Assembly (NCBI GenBank): GCA_932521025.1
Contig: OW051471.1
Location: 10,478,001-10,542,000, forward strand
Length of the DNA stretch: 64,000 nt
Direction of reading: 5' to 3'
Origin: Oscheius onirici
Lineage: Eukaryota; Nematoda; Chromadorea; Rhabditida; Rhabditidae
The translations under genes were made by a program, and so were the position numbers. The notes beneath the pieces are model-generated. The model was not told the origin of the DNA, ran no database searches, and saw only the letters and a program-made list of their open reading frames with translations. Position 1 is the stretch's first letter, and each line of letters opens with the position of its first letter. This document shows, piece by piece, positions 1-12,404 of the stretch.

Positions 1-3000
1 AGCTGAAAAACTGTGCCGGCTTTGCGGCTCTGGAACATGTTATGGCAGCTCATGCTGAGAAGCCTCATGCCTATTTGGCCATGCTCAGTCTTCTCGTCGG
101 ACAGCCCATCAAAGATCTCCGTTTCTGCGAGAGTTTCAATGTCGACCAGGTCTGGACACATGTCTTTGGTCTCTCCTTGAGCAGGTATTCAGTTTTGTTT
201 GATTTTTTTTGGAAAAATTTGGTTCAGTTCTGTCTACGACGCAATCTCTAACGCCGAGTTCTGTTACGAAGCTCTTTTACCACTTTTCTCAATGCTTCGA
301 GCTGCCATTTATTGTGGAAACGAGGCGCTACAAGGCTGGCATGTCTCCTATCCCCAGGCCGTCCTCCAAATGATCAGCTTCCTCTATCAGAACAGTCACA
401 ACTTCTTTGTCGTTTCCCATTCAGAGGATGTTTTTCTAGCACTGTTTTCTAGTCTGATTCAGGTTAAAATTTCTCCATTTCCCCTTAAAAAATCGTTTTA
501 GGATACCAACGCCATGGGAGTCAAGAGTGAAGCAGCGGACCGAAGAGACAGTGGATCACCGGATATTGAAAGAACTAGAGAATGTAAGTGACCACTTTTT
601 TCTTTGTTTTAATCAAAATTTAAGTTTTACTCCAAAATACGACAGTAAAAGGAGTTCTGGACATCCTGAAACGAATCTTCTGTGACGATTTCCAAATTGC
701 ATCCGCGTCAAAAGTTGACAGTTTGGTCGACGTGGTCATTGAGAGTATTGCCGAGGGTGGAGCAACAAGAAAATTCCAGACTATTGCTTTGAGCGCTCTG
801 GTTCATACCGTAAGACATTTCTATGTTGTTCTACATGAAATGTTTCAGAGTCTTGAACATCTGATCAGTACTGACCTCTTGATTTCTTCCGCGCTGCCAC
901 CCAATGTACCACCACAGACGTTGGCTCAGGTTGGTTCAATTTTTTAGTTGTATATTTTGAAAAAAAAAATATAAAAACGACATTAAATTTTAACTTAACC
1001 GTCCTCTTCCAGGTAGGAGTTAACATCTCCTACACCGTCTCCCGAATAGTCGACTCTCTTTGGAATGGGCTCTTGGTTGATGACCCTCTACGCCTTCTCA
1101 ACTCACTTTATCACATCTACGGCATAGCAAGTCGGAAAGAGAACAAGGCAATCAACCTGGAGAGTCTAACCACCTCTATCATGAGAACTGTTCTATACAT
1201 CCTGAGTCGTCCCATTGATTCGGTCTCAGTACAAATGACCGTCCTGGACACACTCTCTTCCCTCGTCATCAAGAAAATAATCTTTCTCTCGTCCAACGAG
1301 GCATGGTTCTTCACCTCTCTGACCCATCTGATCTTCATGTTATCGGTAACTCCGGACATTTTAGAACGGGAACAGCAGGCAATTGAACGAGCCAGTGCAC
1401 AAGTGGCTCTATGTGCTTCAAGAGTCTGGACAGATTTGATCATCAACAAAAAAGCTCTTCTGGAAGAGGCTTTCAAGAAGCAGACTGTCAGTGAACTGAA
1501 TGCCGCCAGAGCTCTATTGGCAAACTCGGCTGGAATTGCTTGGAGTCAGTTTGTGGACTCACAGCTTCATCCGTCTACTGCAACAATGAACTCGGCCAAG
1601 GACCTCCAACAGCAGATCAGTTCAAGGATTACGAGAGTCGCCTCTGGATTGAGTAAGTTGGCTGGGAAGAGGAGTTTGACGACGCACTCTTCTCTCACCG
1701 GCTCGGCACCGTGGAAGAACACAAGTATTGACAAAGAAGTCGTTCAAATGTGGCTGAAGGTTCATGTCAGTCTGCTGAAAGAACTTGTCGTTACGCAAGC
1801 AACAAGATACCACGAGTGGCATGCCCATGTCAGAAAGTGGTCTCTCCACGAATGGCATCAACTGGAAGCCGAGCTGACAAGAGAAAGGGGAATTTGGGGC
1901 CCTGAACAATCGTCAAGACTGGACAAATACAAGCTGGACACTTCTGAAGGACCGTCGAGGATACGAAGAAAACTGGTTCCGAACAGATTCTTTTACCACA
2001 TGTACCCGTATAGACCACACTTGGACGATCCTACTGCTGTAAGTTATGAGCTAGACTGGGTAATGATAAGGTTTAGAAAGCCCTGAGAGCGAAAGTTGCC
2101 ATCTCCAAGGACAGTTCCCTGTACTACGAAGCCTGTATGAAGAGGAGACCGAGAACAATGGACGCACGAATCATTGACACTGCAGCAGCTGTTGCTACTC
2201 CCTCAGAAGGGAAGCCATCTTTCACTTTTGGTGATCTTGCTCGTGAGTAACTCTTATTAACTTTTCAAAAAGTGTCGCTGCAGAACTGAGCACCTCTCTG
2301 ATTCGCCGTCTGTCAATTCGTCAATCTACTGAAGAAGCAGAATCTTTGTCTCAGGATCAGGAGGAGAATGGTGTGGAAGAAGAGAAGAACAGTGATGTGA
2401 GGGATGAGGAACAGGAAGAGGAGAACTCATCCTCTTCTGAGAAGCCGAAACCAGAGAAAGAAGATCTGAAGGAGGAAAAGAAAGAGGAGGAGAAGAAGCG
2501 GGGACCGGACAACCAAACTCTGCTGAGACTACTGGAACAAGGAGAGCAACTTCATAGCATGTTCCGCTGTGCCCGAATCATGGGACTGGAAACTGCTGAG
2601 GGATTGTTACTTTTCGGAAAGGATCACTACTACGTGGTTGACGGCTTCACTCTTCTCAAGACCCGGGAGATAAGAGATCTCGATTTCCTAAGTCAGGAGC
2701 TGCACGATCCAATTGTTCCGTACCAGGCCACTGGGTGTACAAAACCGCCCAGAACGTCGAGAATTTGCAGCAAGTTCAGTTACGAGGACATCAAGGAGGT
2801 TCATAAGAGACGGTGAGTGGACATAATCTAGACAAATAGACAGAAAGACTGAACTTTTTAACAAATCACTCCAATTTTCAGGTACCTTCTCCAACCAATC
2901 GCTCTGGAAGTCTTCAGTGGCGACGGTCGAAATTATTTGCTGGCCTTCCCCAAGAAGATTCGTGATCGTGTCTACGAAAAGTTCACAGCGATGGCAAAAA

Positions 3001-5612
3001 GTCGCTTCGATGCCGGAGCAGAGTCCATCAGTGGCCAGAAAGCGAACATGGCTATTGAACAGAACAGCAGAACAAGTCTTCTCAACTCTCTCATCCTGGG
3101 ACAGCAATCTGTGACCCAGAGATGGATCAGCGGTCAGATTACCAACTTCCAGTATCTGATGCACTTGAACACGTTGGCTGGAAGATCCTACAACGATCTC
3201 TCGCAATATCCCATCTTCCCGTGGGTCCTGGCTGACTACACTTCTCCGATGCTCAACTTTAACAATCCTCACACTTTCCGTGATTTCTCAAAGCCAATGG
3301 GAGCACAGAATCCGTCGCGACTGGAACAATTCCTAAAACGGTACAGAGAGTGGGATGATCCGACTGGAGAGACACCTCCTTACATGTATGGAACACATTA
3401 TTCATCTGCTATGATCGTCGTTTCTTACCTGGTTCGACTGGAACCCTTCACACAGCAGTTCTTAAATCTCCAAGGAGGCCATTTCGATCTAGCCGATCGG
3501 ATGTTCCACAGCGTAGGAGACGCTTGGCTGTCAGCTAGTCGCAACAACATGGCTGATGTCAAGGAGCTGATTCCGGAGTTCTTCACTCTACCCGAAATGT
3601 TCCAGAACAGGAATCACTTCGATCTGGGAGTCAAACAGAATGGAATAGCTTTGGACGACGTAGTTCTACCGCCCTGGTGTCACGGTGATCCGAGAGAGTT
3701 TGTCCGGCTTCACAGACAGGCACTGGAATGTGACTATGTGTCTTCTCATCTTCATGAATGGATCGATCTAGTTTTTGGGTATAAACAGCATGGAGAGGAG
3801 GCCATCAATGGCAACAATATGTTCCATCATCTTTTCTACGAGGGCAGTGTCGATTTCGAGTCTATTGATGATCCCCTGACAAGGAATGCTACCATTGGAT
3901 TCGTGAACAACTTTGGACAGATTCCTTCTCAGCTCTTCAAGAAGCCTCATCCGCAGAAGAAGGTCAGCCCTGTGGACGGGTATCAGAACACTTCGGGAGT
4001 CACGACACAGAGACTCTTCTACCATTCACTGCATTCTTTGAAGCCACCAGCCGTCCCGGTGAAAGTCTTGCGATCTGCCATCGGCTCTATTCATCTCAAC
4101 GAGCGAACTGGTTTGACAGCTCTGGAACAGAACAAGGTTTTGTTCAGTGGCAACAAGTACCTGGCTTGGGGATTCGCTGATCGCTCAATTAGGATGGGTC
4201 AGCTGGATTCGGACAAGTCGTCCTGTATCCACGAGATGTGTGATTCTGAAGAACTGACCTGTGTCGCTAGTGGAGACGACAGGACCCTGTTCTGTGGAAG
4301 CAGTACAGGCTGTGTTAGTGTCTGGTCTATCAACAAGAAACCACCCGGATTGAAGAGAAGAAAAGTACTGGATGGACATTCGGACGCCGTGACCTGCCTG
4401 GTCATTTGCAACGCCCACGCCTTCGTGGTTTCGGCTAGTCGAGACAGAACAGTCATCATGTGGCATCAGTCGGAACTCAACCTGATCAGACAGTTGGCAA
4501 AACATCCAGCTCCAGTTTCAGCTGTGGCTGTGAACGACACAACTGGAGACATTGCCACAGCCTGTGCAACTCTTCTACATCTCTGGTCTATCAATGGAGA
4601 CTTATTGGCTTGCATCAACACTTCCGAGACGAATCTCACTGCTGACAGTGGTCAAATGATTCTGTCAATCGCGTTCTCGACGATGAATGAATGGGACACG
4701 GACAATGTCATAATGTGTGGAACAGCTGACGGTGTGGTGAAGATCTACTCTTCGATCATGGTGGAAAATGACGGATCTGTGGAGAAGCCTCAAATTGAAA
4801 ATTCCAAGTGAGTCTTATGACAATAAGACAAGAGATTGTTAAAGAGACAGGGATTTAACAAAATGTCTTTAGCATGGAACAAACATCCGCCTCAATCGTC
4901 CAAGCCCGTCTGGAAAGACAAAGAAGACGACTGAAAGTTGCTGCCAGTCAGGAGACTTCAACGTCTTCGACAGTTTCAATGTCCCATTCTCCTGAACCTC
5001 CTCAGTCACCAGCTCTTTTCAGAGCCAATGGTAGTTTGTACAGCTTCTTTGAAACAATATACGGATTCAGGTGAACTGTCCGACGAAAACCATCCCCAGT
5101 TTGTCCGAGTTCTTGTCCAGAGAGCCGCCTTGACGATGCATACTGCGTTCAACAGACCGGACAACACCCATCCAGCTCCAGTGACAGCTATTACTCCGAG
5201 CAAGTGAGTTTTTCAGTTACAATTTTGTTCTTGATTTGTTCTTATTTGACTGGTTTACCACAAAGAAGCGTAAAAGAAACCTTGTCAAACCTTTTTCATA
5301 ACTTACAAACAACAAATTTTCAGAGATCATCGAGCACTCTATATTGGTGACGGAATAGGCAGAGTCTGGTGCTGGCAGCCTGGAGAAGACGGTGGTCGAG
5401 CAGATCACTGGGTACAGGACATGTCCCGCCAGCGCTGTACCCAATGCCAACAAAAGTTTTCCATTGCCGATCGCAAACATCACTGCCGCAACTGTGGCCA
5501 AATTTTCTGCACCAAATGTAGTCGTTTCGAGTCCGACATCACTCATATGAAAATCTCCCGACCCGTCAGAGTCTGTCAAAACTGTTTCATTCGCCTCAGA
5601 GCACAAAACTAG
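1..5612 (+). CDS. wdfy-3: WDFY3/ALFY-type BEACH-WD40-FYVE protein, 3' part of gene
   Basis: Large scaffold protein of the BEACH family; WDFY3/ALFY proteins link PI3P membranes to selective autophagy of protein aggregates. The gene starts before base 1. Exons read from base 1 through helical repeat-like sequence (to ~2290), an acidic Glu/Lys-rich linker (~2350-2510), a PH-like BEACH-associated region (~2520-3000), the BEACH domain (~3010-4000, including NYLA-like and PWVLADYTSP stretches), WD repeats (~4090-4800, with GHSDAVTCLV and ASRDRTVIMWH), and a C-terminal FYVE finger (5421-5600) with the PI3P-binding RKHHCRNCG signature and paired CxxC motifs. The stop is at 5610-5612. Introns are short, e.g. 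185-225 and 2814-2881. The domain order BEACH, WD40, FYVE is diagnostic of WDFY3. No damage seen. An AATAAA at 5823-5828 is a plausible poly(A) signal. Confidence 0.95.
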
Positions 5613-6189
5613 TCATTTCCTTGTTGTAATTTATGAATTCACAGTATTTTGCATATTTTTGAGATTTTTCACATCATCCGGTCCCCTCACAATCTCGCAC
5701 TTTACCATATATCTCATAGCTTTTATCTGCCCTATATTGAGTCCAACCAAGCCGGGTACCTGTATCATGTTGTGGCTCTTCCATCTTTGTGATTTTCAAT
5801 GCTTATTTATTGATTCCAGTTTAATAAATCTCTATTTTGAAGTCCAAGCTAACGAAAAGACATCAGACATCTACCGGACCTTCATCATTCGAATGGAACT
5901 TTTCTCCTAGTCAAATGCTAGTAGAGACAATGCAAAGCTGTGATTTGAGCGATTTCGAGGAGCCGACAAAGAAGAAGTCGAAAATAATAAAAATGTGGCC
6001 AAGCACCCCGCAGCTGAGAAGTTGAGAAGGGTTAAATGAAGCGAAGAGCGAGAAACTGCCGATATGGAAGGAAAGGGATTCCAAAACAGCGACCGAACGA
6101 AGTAATAGGTGAAGACTAGAAATCTCTAGCTTTAGTCCTGGAAGGACGTTGCTATCTTTGTTTCTTGAATTTTCTGCCTGGGGTCAACA
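5613..6189 (+). other. wdfy-3 3' flank; possible orphan exon
   Basis: Bases 5613-5830 look like 3' UTR with a poly(A) signal at 5823. Bases 5840-6025 stay open and read like protein (ETMQSCDLSDFEEPTKKK), but I found no start, splice partner or family. It may be a gene remnant or chance. Confidence 0.3.
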
Positions 6190-6930
6190 ACTAATTGGAA
6201 TCTTTTTATAGAGAGTTTGCCGAGATCCATAGTGTTAAATGTGAAAATGGAATACTGTTGACTATGAAATCGGATTAACAAGAACTGACAACACAATATA
6301 GTGTGTTCCCACACAGTTACCGTCAATAACGGATGCAACATTGAGGAGGTTCTACCTTTACGAAGCAAACATTTTTGGCTGTGAGACACAGAGTTTTGCC
6401 AAAGACTTAAACTTTTTGCCTGACTGACAAGGATGTGGTCTGTTCAAAAAAGAAGAGAAAGATACGCAACAACTTTGGAATTTGTTGGCTGAGTATCCAA
6501 TATTTGTGTGCTAAGTGGGTCTCGAAGAGAATAGCTAAAATCTTACGGTAATCCCTCTTCTTTTTGAACAGGCCATAATTAGGTTCTCAAATACAGTAAG
6601 CAAAACAAAATAAGACGTCTGAACTCTTTATTTCGGTCCATGAGAAGCGTTCTTCTTCTTGACCCCGACGTTAGAATGTATCTTCTTTTAGTCCTCGGCA
6701 ATTGAAGCGGCTTGAACGCAACTGAAGGCGATGGGTTTGGGAGTTGGAGTTATCCTTGAAGTTTCAGACTTTTGCGTCACCTTTAATAGCAGAAAGTTTG
6801 CAGAAGTTCCCTATATTTTTGATGCAAAAATATATATTTTTCGAAAGCAAATTATAACATCGAGGTATACAGTAAATTTTTTTTTAGTATAATTTCATAA
6901 TTTTCTTCACATATCTAAAGAACAAGAATT
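6190..6930 (-). repeat. Receptor-tail repeat block, copy 1
   Basis: Direct, diverged copy of 8400-8990. Shared landmarks include the stretch around 'gtgtgttcccacacagttac' (6300 and 8510), 'acagagttttgcc' (6390 and 8570), and a long block at 6625-6930 matching 8668-8985. Read on the minus strand, the 8.7-kb copy encodes a receptor-like seventh helix and basic tail; this copy lacks about 26 bases of that helix and is not open. Copy 1 is also interrupted by a MITE at 6436-6576. Likely remnants of a chemoreceptor gene 3' end, duplicated on either side of the intact receptor at 7134-8377. Confidence 0.6.
6436..6576. mobile_element. Foldback MITE, same family as at 57.5 kb
   Basis: Ends are inverted: it begins tggtctgttcaaaaaagaag and finishes with cttctttttgaacaggccat. 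The internal text (ttggctgagtatccaa, aagtgggtctcgaag, agctaaaatcttacggtaat) matches the MITE at 57462-57648 and 60908-61094. It has no coding capacity. The left arm is shortened, so it is an internally deleted copy. Confidence 0.75.
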
Positions 6931-7133
6931 GCACCGCCCTTATCAGTTTATTTTCCGTGTTTTCTCCGTGTTATCGGCCTGAACCACGTGCAAATCGTTT
7001 CTGTTTGGGAGCATCCAAAAGCAAAAAAAAAGTCCCCGCACTTCCTAATTTTCCATATCGAATCACACATGTAAATCCTCACGATTCAGGTTACTTTATG
7101 AGAACAGTTACAAGCACTGAACCATCGATGACT

Positions 7134-8377
7134 TCACATTGCTCCTTCAACTTCCTTTTTCTTGGTGCTTGGCCCAAGTGGAACAGATCCCACAGTGTTT
7201 TTGATTCCTGAAATTATCAATCTAGTCACAGTCTTGAAAATTCTCACGTTTTCCAATCATCATTCCCCAGACAGCTCTACGGTACTCTGTAATGAAGAGA
7301 ATGACGACGATTGGATCGAGAAGTTTGGGCATTGAAAGAAGACACGTCATTATGGGAGCAGTGTAGCCAAAAGTATTGTCTTTTGCCCAGAGCGGGAAAG
7401 TGATGTAGAGAGAGGCAGGAGCTTCGAAACAGAAGAGAGGAATGAGACTCTGGAACGAATTACTGTAGGTTACTGTTAGATCTTACCTGGGCTAGAAGCA
7501 GTCGGAACAACTTTCTTTGTCTCTGAACATTTTCCACTCCCGAGCCATAAGTCAGCTTCCGGTAGATACTAATGGTGCAAAACAGGATGCCCATTGTTGT
7601 TGTGGAATGAGCCAGATAGTGATTCACTGTAGATAAGGTACCGTAGACTGAAATGCTTCCGTCGTTATTCTATAATCCGGATGTTTTTGAGCTAGTTATT
7701 TGTAAACGCTACCACTAGACGCATCAGCATATAACCGTGTTTGGAAATGTTGGTAATATTAAAGTTTACGAGAAGCTGATGATTCATGGCCTGAAGGAAT
7801 GAATAGAATATATTAGTTGTAAAACAGACATCAGGAATTTCAGCCAGTCGACACCAATAGGACCCACAGATCAAAAGATAAGTGGGGTAGGCGACTGCAG
7901 CCAGGAGGATGACTGATTTGAGGAAATTGCTTTGAACAATTCTTTTGTAAACAAGATGGCTGAATTAGTTTAAGTGACACCGGATTGAAGACATACTGGC
8001 AGACAACAAGATATCGATACAAAAACTGGTACAGAGTGAAGGCAGTCCACATCAAGAGAAGACCACAGTAGATTCCGCTGCCATATTTTGCCAGCTCAGT
8101 ACCTTCAACCAAGGAACCTGTAGAGAAAATGATGTAGGTGTTATCGTAGACGAAGTGGACCTGAACAAGTACAGTAAAATGATCAGATGCTTAAATCTAC
8201 AGGTGCCACTGTGGTAATGATGAAAGCACACACGGCTTCGTGAAAACAGTAAGCAGCGAGGATGTACTTGTACCATCCGATAAACTGCGAGTGGCGAAGA
8301 ATGACGAAGATGACGAAAAAGTTGGCCAAGATTGAGAAGACTGAAGTGGCACTGACTAGACTAGTCATGGACCACAT
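7134..8377 (-). CDS. Seven-transmembrane chemoreceptor, Str-like
   Basis: Nematode serpentine receptor, presumably a G-protein-coupled chemosensory receptor in sensory cilia. The start ATG (8377) opens an exon with a first hydrophobic helix (SVFSILANFFVIFVILRHS) and a conserved extracellular ...AVCAFIITTVAPV stretch. A later exon carries FTLYQFLYRYLVVCQ, matching the helix-3 FxxRYxxxC-type motif of the Str superfamily. The last exons give LLDPIVVILFITEYRRAVWG, the Str-type helix 7 with D-P and terminal YR, followed by a short basic tail ending at 7134. Exons are separated by introns of about 45-75 nt. I traced the helix 1, 3 and 7 exons with confidence; middle exon ends are approximate. Flanked by duplicated receptor-tail repeats. 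Confidence 0.8.
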
Positions 8378-8399
8378 TTCTTAACTTTTCTGTCTGACA

Positions 8400-8990
8400 A
8401 TGAGGTTCAACAAGGAAGGAACTTTTTCTTTTATCCCTTTTGTTAAATGTCAAAATGGGGCACTGTTGACTAAGAAATCGGATTAACAAGAGCTGACAAC
8501 ACAATATAGTGTGTTCCCACACAGTTACCGTCAATAAAGGGTGCAAAAATATTTATGGATGTGAGACACAGAGTTTTGCCAAAAACCAAACCTTTTTTCC
8601 TGGCTGACAAGTAGCACTATGAACAGCAAGCAATATATTTTAGACAAAGAAAGACTGCAATTCACGCCTTAACACTTTATTTCGGTCAAAGCGTTCTTCT
8701 TCTTGACACTGACGATAGGACGTATCTTCTTTTTATCCTCGGCAATTAAGGCGGCTTTAAAACAGAAGTATACGATCGGCTTGAACGCAGCTGAATACGA
8801 TGATTTAGGGAGTTGTAGCGATCCTTGAAGTTTCAGATTTTTGCGTCACCTTTTATAGCAGAAAGTTTGCAGAAGTTCCCTATATTTTGATGCAAAAATA
8901 CATATTTTTCGAAAGCAAATTGTGCTCCCTTAACGTCGAGGCATAAAAATTGTTTTTAGTATGAACTTACAATTTTCTTCACATATCCAA
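8400..8990 (-). repeat. Receptor-tail repeat block, copy 2
   Basis: Direct copy of 6190-6930. On the minus strand bases ~8680-8810 stay open and read AAFKPIVYFCFKAAL, a helix-7-like K-P-I-V-Y motif, then a Lys-rich tail. I could not join it to upstream helices, so it is best seen as the 3' remnant of a second receptor gene. Confidence 0.55.
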
Positions 8991-9590
8991 ACAAATATAG
9001 AAAAGCTATCTTGATCTGTTAAACCACAGCAATTGAGCGCAAAGATCTGCGGAGAAAATGAATAAAACACAGGCATAGCGTCAGTAAACTCGTCGACTTT
9101 TGAATACAAAAAGCAAGATTTCACTGTTGTCAAAGCAATTGCCAGCTTTGCTATGTTTTTCAAAGTTGTTAAGCTTGAAAGTGTCAAAGTTGTAAGGCAC
9201 GTAAATTGCTCTAACTTTGTTGAAAAATGTTTGCGCGAACTCAAAAATGCTTCTCGAAGTCCTGAAAATTGAAGTGGTGGATGCTAAAGTAGAAGGTGTC
9301 GAAATAGAGGAGGGTGTGTTGTTTGGCATAGCAAGAAACACTTTAGAAAACAGAGGGAAGACAAAGAGAACCAAAATCTCAAATGACACAACGTTTAAAG
9401 AAGGGGAGGGGGGCGCAAAGTTCACCCTGCCGTCTAGGACGACTGTAACCGTCCGGTTATGCCAAATGTTGGTCTCAAGCTGTCTTTTGTATTTCGTTAT
9501 CACAAGATTGTCGCTACAAAAAAGGTCACAGCTCGCGTAGCTATATCGGCCGTATTGGAGGTAGGTCATTTATAGATAGACCACCGTCTA
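8991..9590. other. Intergenic stretch with no supported gene
   Basis: Overlapping open frames on both strands (9081-9569 minus, 9217-9540 plus) have no start context, domain or splice logic that I can support. Confidence 0.4.
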
Positions 9591-9594
9591 CTAC

Positions 9595-9830
9595 GGCTAT
9601 CGCCGACCTGGCGCCTGCGGAACTCTACTTAACAAATTCTGTCCCAGTTCGATTCCAATTCAACTCTACTAATCTCTTTCGAAATCTGACTTGTCTAGAA
9701 CAACTCATTTTCACTTCAAAATTCTAAACCTGACAATTTCTAACTTGTCACCACGAATCTCATGGTCACGGAAAACTCCACAAGCAGAAACACAAAGGGT
9801 CCACGACAGACACTATTTGCCCTTTTGTAA
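9595..9830 (+). repeat. Dispersed repeat, copy 1
   Basis: Diverged copy of sequence at 21318-21575, in the same orientation. Shared anchors are acaaattctgtcc (9632 and 21362), a run of 'ctaac/cttgt' text, the 'cggaaaa(c/t)tccaca' block (9767 and 21534) and 'ccacgacagacactatt' against 'catcacagacatttt'. No coding capacity seen. Confidence 0.5.
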
Positions 9831-9891
9831 TAGAGAGATCCTGCAGTTCGCCCCTTGACTCTTTATTGATGGTAGGGGATGGGAGGCATGC

Positions 9892-12034
9892 CTAATGGGT
9901 GGCATGCTTCTTCTTGCCTCTGGATTTGGACTTCTTAGTCTTCTTCCTGTCATCAGCAATAGTAGCAGCCTTCTTTTTGCCATCTCCGGGGCGAACCATC
10001 TTCTTGACAGCATCAGGCTTTCTCTTCGGGACCTGTCGTCTCCAGAAAGGGTGTGCTGGTGGCACCCATCCCTTGGGCAATTTGAACTGATCACTATGAT
10101 TTTCTTGAACAGTTTCCTGATCAGTGACCAGTCCGGAATCAGAGTCCAGCATGCTCTTGGAAAACTGTTCGACGTCCGTGCCGATGTCAACGACGTCGTT
10201 GAGGTTGTCATCGAAAAATGGAGTTGGAATTTTTACAGACTTGTCGTCCTCGTCAGCATACTTGTGGACCTAAAACCAGCTGTATTTGAAACCAACTCTC
10301 AAAAGTACTATGCTTTTTTGAAAATTTTGAAAAGATAAAAATAATACTGCTCTGAACTTTATCACATCTACAGGCCGGTTGCGTCGTTTTTTTTTTAGAG
10401 AGTTTCGATTTTTAAAAGAGGCAACTACACTATTTGTAGGTCTTTGCCTATCCTCTCCGCGTTCACTTGCCCCTACCACAACAGATTCAATCTTAAGTTC
10501 AAAATTGATTAGTCCTTAACAAAATAAAAGATGTGCTTTTGTATTTAAGGAAGCAACTCACCAGTGGTCCCTTGTGCTTGTGGACGTGAAGTGGTCCGAG
10601 CATCTTGAAGTGATCTTTGTCGATTATTCCTGCCTCCACTTTGCCTTTTGGTCCAAACTCCGGATGGTACTCAAAGGCTACTGTCCCGTCGTTTGTTGGA
10701 GGCGCAGGTGGTCCTTGAGACGAAGCTGCTGGCTGGCTAGGAGTGATGGAAGCAGTAGGTTGAGTTGGGGGATTGGTAGTTGCTGGCTTGGTAGCTCCTT
10801 TTTTGGGATCCGCTTTTGGTTTCTTGGGAGGGTCTCTTTCGTCGTCATCTCTTTGGGTTTCATCCAATTCCATCACTTTTGTCTCAGTGACTGGTTTGAC
10901 CGTACTGCCCGCTTCCAGATCCTTTGGCTGTCGATCTTTTTTGTCGTCCTTCTTCTTGTTCTTACATTTCCAAATGACGAAGAAAACTCCGCCACCTAGA
11001 ATTAACAGGAGCAAAATCGCGAGAAGTACGATGACCACTATGAAGCTGAAAAGCCAGGTTTTACCATTAGCTAAACCAACCACATACCCAGTTTTGTACT
11101 TGTCTGTCGTCTGTGCACTGCCAGAGCCATTTTCCTTCTGTCCTTCCATGACTGCTCCGCTGACATCTGCAGAGGTGGCGGTGAAGTTGAACCACCTTGA
11201 TGAACCAGAGTATTGCCTTGAGGAATAGGACTGCCATTACTGTCAGTGGCAGTAACGATGGAACCGGTAACGCCATGGTTAGAAGCTCCAGGAGGGTGAG
11301 TAACTCCTGGTTGGCTGCCCCCTGAAAACAAGATTTCAGAAGCAGTTTTAAATTTGCTTATCTTGGGAGTTTATCGGCGCAGATCCACCTGGTCTACCTG
11401 TGCAGAAGAAAGAGAAGTGGATGAAAAAACACTTTGTATAGTCATGCTTGTCCAAAATTTTTTGACAGTACACTTTTACATTCTCGTACGTTTGTGGCGA
11501 GAATGAATACATCGGAGGAGGCTCTAGTTCATCATACACGAGTTCTAAATGCACACTTATGCATACACATGGTAGGATAACTTACGTTTTTTAGCATAAG
11601 AATATCTCCGATGGCAAGTTGCACGAGAACAAGTCCTAAACGAGTTTTGGAAGAGCGCCTTAGAACTTTCAAAGCCTTCGGTTGCATTGAAGAGAGAAAC
11701 AGCCTCATTCAGCAGTGGATGCAGACAAGTTGTTTTGGCATTTTGGACGTCAGAAGAGTTACGTTCGGCTTCTTGATACAGGCTAAAGTCCCAAACACCT
11801 TTTGCAAAGCAGGTCCACTGTTTGGTAGCACATCCTCGGTTTTTGGAAAATTTCGCACATCCATTTAATATTTCATTAATGGTGGAATTTCTTGTCGAAT
11901 TCTCAAACTGGGTTGTGTTTCATAGGATAGGAACAACCGTAGAGGACAACTAAAAATTATTGCGCTCGTATTCATGTATTTCTTACAGTTGTATGTAGCC
12001 AAACCAGATAGATCCACAGGTAAAGCAGTGTCAT
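9892..12034 (-). CDS. Secreted-then-anchored single-pass membrane protein, family unknown
   Basis: Exon chain on the minus strand. The start at 12034 opens a signal peptide (MTLLYLWIYLVWLHTT). A ~99-nt intron leads to a Cys- and Asn-glycosylation-rich ectodomain (INEILNGCAKFSKNRGCA...). A 43-nt intron near 11585-11543 joins it to QLVYDELEPPPMYSF, and a third intron (11399-11324) to GGSQPGVTHPP. The frame between 11330 and 11150 is not fully resolved. Then come a membrane helix (FIVVIVLLAILLLLILGGG), a basic stop-transfer (KCKNKKKDDKK), and a long Pro/Thr-rich then Lys-rich cytoplasmic tail ending at 9892. A 42-nt GT..AG segment just before the helix (~11042-11084) is a multiple of three and open, so it may be an intron or be retained. 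No family recognised. Confidence 0.7.
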
Positions 12035-12404
12035 TTGCTGATAAAGGCGATTGTTTCCTGCTGTTGAAGTAATTCTGGCAAAATAGTGACCTTTATATAA
12101 TGTTTTCCTTATTTTTTTTTATTAACGTAACGTTATTTTCCCACTTTCCTTAGCGCGACAATTTTTACTTTTTGAATTTGCTTCGATACTTCAATTAGAT
12201 GCAAACGTTTTGCTAAATTTATAATTTGAACTAATAAAAAGTATTCTACAATAGTATCTTTCTTTACTAACGTGTAATGATGTCTGTCCTTCCGTCTGTC
12301 TGCAGTGGTGTCCGCACAGTTGTCGAGACTAGCGTAACATGTCAAGTATTGTCATGTTAATATCTTTTATCGAAAGATTTTTTTGAGGGAACGCGTCTGG
12401 GGGA

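Noticed and set aside
9081-9569. 162-codon minus-strand frame
   Set aside because: No start context, no motif, overlaps an equally long frame on the other strand.
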